A DNA stretch of 54,729 bases from Streptomyces albospinus (GTDB lineage: Bacteria; Actinomycetota; Actinomycetes; Streptomycetales; Streptomycetaceae), in contig NZ_BMRP01000026.1 of NCBI RefSeq assembly GCF_014648695.1, positions 12,163 through 66,891 on the forward strand, given 5' to 3'. Position numbers and translations under genes: made by a program. Under the pieces are notes generated by a model. The model ran no database searches. It saw nothing but the letters and a program-made list of their open reading frames with translations, and was not told where the DNA came from. Below are positions 51,655 through 54,729 of this stretch, in pieces (the stretch's first letter is position 1; each line of letters begins with the position of its first letter).

Positions 51655-52202
51655 GTGGTCGGGCTCCTGGTTCGGCGCCGGCACGTACCGTACCGGCGAG
51701 GCGGTTTCCTGCTGCGAGGTGCTGCGATGCGCCGCGACCCGCAGGCGGTGCCCGTCCTCGGGAGGGACGGGGCGGGCCGGCGGCGGCACTGCGCACCGCG
51801 CCCAGGATGCCAGTCCGGCGACGTCAATTCGCCACCGTGCGGACGCCGTTCCGGTGGGAAGTCTCACCCCCGGATCCCGGGATTCACCCACATGGGCGAC
51901 AAGCCGACCACGCGGATCGCTCTCCGGACCAGCCGAACCCACCCGCCCGGTCCCCGTCCACCGCTGTCCGGAACCCGTCCTTCACTGTCCGGATCCGCCC
52001 GTCCCCGGTACGGGCGCGACCGCGGCCCCGAGCGGGTCCGACCGGAAGAGGCGCCGACGGCCCGGGGCGGAGGGCTGCGGCGGCCACGTCGTCGGACGCG
52101 CCGCCGCCCGCCCTCGCCGACATGCCGCTCCCCTCACCCGGCCCGTCCCGGCGCTCGGCTCCCCGTCCCTCGGGCCTGTCCGTAGGTGTCCCGTTCCGGC
52201 TG
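51655..52202. other. long intergenic region downstream of recN
   Basis: About 550 bases. Reading frames on both strands are Arg/Pro/Gly-rich and look like GC-rich shadows rather than genes. The left edge holds the inverted repeat near 51676-51698. The rest shows nothing I can name. Confidence 0.45.
51676..51698. promoter_or_regulatory. imperfect palindrome upstream of the glycosyltransferase
   Basis: cgccggcacgt and ccgtaccggcg are symmetric at 9 of 11 positions around a central A. It lies 22 bases before GTG 51654, where a regulator could block transcription or translation. Confidence 0.3.
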
Positions 52203-53957
52203 CTATGCCCCGGTACGCGCGGCCTCCAGCAGTTCCTCCGCATGTGCGCGGGCGGTCTCGGAGTCCTCCTGGCCGGCGAGCATGCGGGACAGCTCGCGGA
52301 CCCGCTCCTCGCCCTCCAGGACCGTGACGCCGCTGCGGGTGACCGAACCGTCGTTGGTCTTCTCCACCAGGAGCTGGCGATCCGCGAAGGCCGCGACCTG
52401 CGGGAGGTGGGTGACCACCACGACCTGCGCAGACTTGGCGAGCCTGGCCAGCCGCCGGCCGACCTCGACGGCAGCCTTGCCGCCGACGCCCGCGTCGACC
52501 TCGTCGAAGAGATACGTCGGCACCGGGTCGGTGCCGGCGAAGACGACCTCCACGGCGAGCATCACCCGGGAGAGCTCACCGCCGGACGCGCCCTTGGCGA
52601 TCGGTCGGGGCGGGGCGCCCGGGTGCGGGGCGAGGAGGAGTTCGACCTCGTCGGCACCGGCCGGCCCGTAGGCCACGGTCCGGCCGTTCACCTCGATGCC
52701 GTCGGCGCCCTCGGCGTCCCCGCTCACCTCGGTTTGGCGGATCGAGACGCTCACCCGGGCGTGCGGCATGGCGAGTTCGCCGAGCTCGGTGGTGACCGCG
52801 TCCGCGAAGCGCTTCGCCGAGGCGGTCCGGGCGTCGGTCAACTCCTGTGCCAGCTCGCCCAGTTCGGTGCGGAGGGCGTCGCGCTCGGCGGTCAGCTCAC
52901 CGATCCGGTCGTCGTCGCCGTCCAGTTCGGCGAGCCGGGCGGCGCTCTGCTCGGACCAGGCCAGCACCGCCGTGATGTCCTCGCCGTACTTGCGCACCAG
53001 GTGGTTCAGGGCGGCGCGGCGCTCCTCGACGGCCGCCAGCCGCAGCGGGTCCGCGTCCAGGCCGTCCGCGTAACCCGCCAGTTCGCCCGCGACGTCCGCC
53101 ATCAGGATGCCGATCTCGCCGAGCCGCTCGGCGAGTGCGGCGAGCGCCGGGTCGTGGCTGCGGACGGCCTCCAGCGCACGGTGCGCACCGGCGACCAGGG
53201 TGGTGGCGTCGACGCCCTCGGGGTCCTCGGGGTTGCCGGCCAGCGCGGCGTGCGCGGCGGACGCCGCGGAGGCCAGCGCCTCGGCGTGCCCGAGCCGCTC
53301 GGCCTCGGCGGCGAGTTCGGTGTCCTCGCCGGCCTGCGGCTCGGCGGCGGCGATCTCGTCGAGGCCGAAGCGCAGCAGGTCGGCTTCCTGGGAGCGTTCC
53401 CTGGCCCGGGTGGTCAGCTCGGCCAGCTCGGCGGCGACGGCGCGCAGCCGGCGGTGGGCGGCCGTGTACTTGGCGAGCGGGACGGCCACCGCGTCCCCGG
53501 CGTAGCGGTCCAGGGACTCGCGCTGGCGGGCCGGCCGCAGCAGGCCCTGCTGGTCGGTCTGGCCGTGGACGGCGACCAGGTCGTCGGCCAATTCGCCGAG
53601 CAGGCCGACCGGTACGGACCGGCCGCCCACGTGGGCGCGCGAGCGGCCCTCGGCGGAGACCGTGCGGCTGATCAGCAGCGCGCCGTCGTCCAGCTCCGCA
53701 CCGGCCTCCTCGGCCCGTACGGCAGCGGGCGCCGTGGCGGCGAGGGTGATCCTGCCTTCCACGACCGCCGACTTGGCGCCGATCCGCACCAGGGCGGGGT
53801 CCGCGCGCCCGCCCAGCAGCAGGCCGAGGCTGGTGACGACCATGGTCTTGCCGGCGCCGGTCTCGCCGGTCACCGCCGTGAAGCCCGGGGACAGCTCGAC
53901 AACGGCGTCGTCAATGACGCCCAGGGACCGGATCCGCATCTCCTCCAACACGGACAC
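52203..53957 (-). CDS. recN: DNA repair protein RecN
   Basis: A 584-residue SMC-like ATPase in double-strand-break repair. N-terminal Walker A is GETGAGKT (31-38). A central coiled-coil region spans about 155-370. The C-terminal signature GASGGELSRVMLA and Walker B YLFDEVDAGVGG complete the head domain. The GTG 53957 start has a weak taagg upstream; a Met at residue 7 is less likely because its binding site would be too close. The usual upstream partner nadK is not visible; a divergent permease lies there instead. Confidence 0.96.
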   Translation of the reverse strand: MSVLEEMRIRSLGVIDDAVVELSPGFTAVTGETGAGKTMVVTSLGLLLGGRADPALVRIGAKSAVVEGRITLAATAPAAVRAEEAGAELDDGALLISRTVSAEGRSRAHVGGRSVPVGLLGELADDLVAVHGQTDQQGLLRPARQRESLDRYAGDAVAVPLAKYTAAHRRLRAVAAELAELTTRARERSQEADLLRFGLDEIAAAEPQAGEDTELAAEAERLGHAEALASAASAAHAALAGNPEDPEGVDATTLVAGAHRALEAVRSHDPALAALAERLGEIGILMADVAGELAGYADGLDADPLRLAAVEERRAALNHLVRKYGEDITAVLAWSEQSAARLAELDGDDDRIGELTAERDALRTELGELAQELTDARTASAKRFADAVTTELGELAMPHARVSVSIRQTEVSGDAEGADGIEVNGRTVAYGPAGADEVELLLAPHPGAPPRPIAKGASGGELSRVMLAVEVVFAGTDPVPTYLFDEVDAGVGGKAAVEVGRRLARLAKSAQVVVVTHLPQVAAFADRQLLVEKTNDGSVTRSGVTVLEGEERVRELSRMLAGQEDSETARAHAEELLEAARTGA

Positions 53958-54204
53958 GACCTTACGAGGTCCGGGGGCCGCCCCGCGACGGCCTCCCCCT
54001 CACTCCCGCCCGGCCCCGCCCGCCCGCGGCCCCCGACCTGCGGTTCTCCGCCCCCCGGACCTGCGGAAAACCCCACCCGGGATGGAGTGCGGGCCGCATG
54101 GTGGCGGACCGCATCCGGACGTCACGCTGGTCCGGGAACGGAACCGGGCGGCACGAACGGAACCGACCGGCGCGAAGGGTGCGAACGAGGGAAGAGGGAC
54201 ACAC

Positions 54205-54729
54205 ATGTCCAGCGGATTGGCGCGGGCCGCGCTGCGCGGTCACCGACCCGCGTTCGCGGGGACGGCGGTGGCGACGCTGTTCGCCGCGACCGTGGTCGGG
54301 GCGTCGACGACGATGCTCGCCGCAACCGGTGCGGACGGCGTCCCCGCATCCGCACGGCGCGTGATGGCGGCCCATCACGTAGGGGACATGGCGGTCGTGC
54401 TGCTCCTCGGCTCGGTCTATCTGTCGGTGTTCGTGGTCGCCTCGACGATGGGCACCGCCGTCACCCAGCAGCACCGCGAGTTCGCGATGCTGCGCGCGAT
54501 CGGCGCCCGGCCCTGGCAGATCCGGCGGGCCACCGCCGCGCAGGCGGTCGCGGCCTCGGTCCCCTCGGCCCTGGCCGGGTGCCCGCTGGGTGCGGTGCTG
54601 GCGCGCGAGTGGTTCGGCGGCATGGTCGGCCACGGCCTCGTTCCGCCCGGGGTGCCGTTCCGCTTCAGCTGGGTCGCGCTGCCGGTGTGCCTGGGGGTGG
54701 CGGTGGTCACCTCGGCGGTGGCCGGGCTG
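54205..54729 (+). CDS. FtsX-like ABC transporter permease (3' end outside window)
   Basis: The first 175 codons of a permease cut by the window edge. ATG 54205 follows gagggaagaggg. The N-terminal helix (FAGTAVATLFAATVVGAST) starts at about residue 17. The FtsX core begins near residue 75 with MAVVLLLGSVYLSVFVVAST. The typical loop QQHREFAMLRAIGARPWQIR follows, then a second helix. It belongs to the MacB/FtsX group, probably for lipid, peptide or drug export with an ATPase expected outside the window. It diverges from recN. Confidence 0.88.
   Translation, partial: MSSGLARAALRGHRPAFAGTAVATLFAATVVGASTTMLAATGADGVPASARRVMAAHHVGDMAVVLLLGSVYLSVFVVASTMGTAVTQQHREFAMLRAIGARPWQIRRATAAQAVAASVPSALAGCPLGAVLAREWFGGMVGHGLVPPGVPFRFSWVALPVCLGVAVVTSAVAGL

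Noticed and set aside
51884..52243. 119-codon minus-strand frame downstream of recN
   Set aside because: Arg/Gly-rich, no ribosome binding site, no family resemblance; treated as non-coding.

Overview
The window is a very GC-rich actinobacterial chromosome segment, almost certainly from Streptomyces. The evidence is strong third-position GC bias, many GTG starts with GTGA or ATGA stop/start overlaps, streptogrisin-type proteases, a subtilisin-inhibitor-like protein, a SepF-like protein, an Rpf/LysM protein and an orphan ParA next to ScpAB. No rRNA, tRNA, CRISPR array, insertion sequence or prophage was seen. The whole window looks chromosomal.

Left part (1-12 kb, accessory): a TetR-type regulator tail; a secreted protease inhibitor convergent with a streptogrisin-like protease; an SPFH/band-7 protein; a second streptogrisin-like protease; then a divergent amino-acid or sulfur-compound uptake locus. 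The minus arm holds permease, FAD/NAD(P)-binding protein, a second permease and an ATPase. It ends in remnants of a substrate-binding lipoprotein and an LLM flavin monooxygenase. The plus arm starts with a 23-residue cysteine-ending leader peptide, followed by a truncated GNAT gene and an intact substrate-binding lipoprotein. Several parts have internal deletions. Two copies of one short palindromic repeat sit in the locus, one exactly at a deletion junction.

Middle (12-31 kb): SepF-like division protein, acyl-CoA dehydrogenase, DHA2-type efflux pump, PIG-V-like membrane glycosyltransferase, PAP2-like membrane protein, I78 inhibitor, orphan cytochrome c oxidase subunit I, WYL regulator, a MerR remnant, a glycosyltransferase plus unknown partner, and a cell-wall Rpf/LysM protein. 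The conserved operon aroH-tyrA-cmk-plsC-der follows on the minus strand.

Right part (31-54.7 kb): two nucleotidyltransferases and an ADP-ribosylglycohydrolase; the chromosome-organisation operon parA - ribbon-helix-helix-like protein - scpA - scpB - pseudouridine synthase; alanine dehydrogenase; a STAND/TPR ATPase; NUDIX hydrolase; CTP synthase; GH15 enzyme; Tat-exported GH64 glucanase; PucR regulator; glycosyltransferase; recN; and the start of an FtsX-like permease cut by the window edge.

Most notable: the cysteine leader peptide over a decaying uptake locus, the repeat at the deletion junction, a terminator hairpin that contains the ribosome binding site of the ADP-ribosylglycohydrolase, and that enzyme's linkage to two pol-beta-type nucleotidyltransferases.
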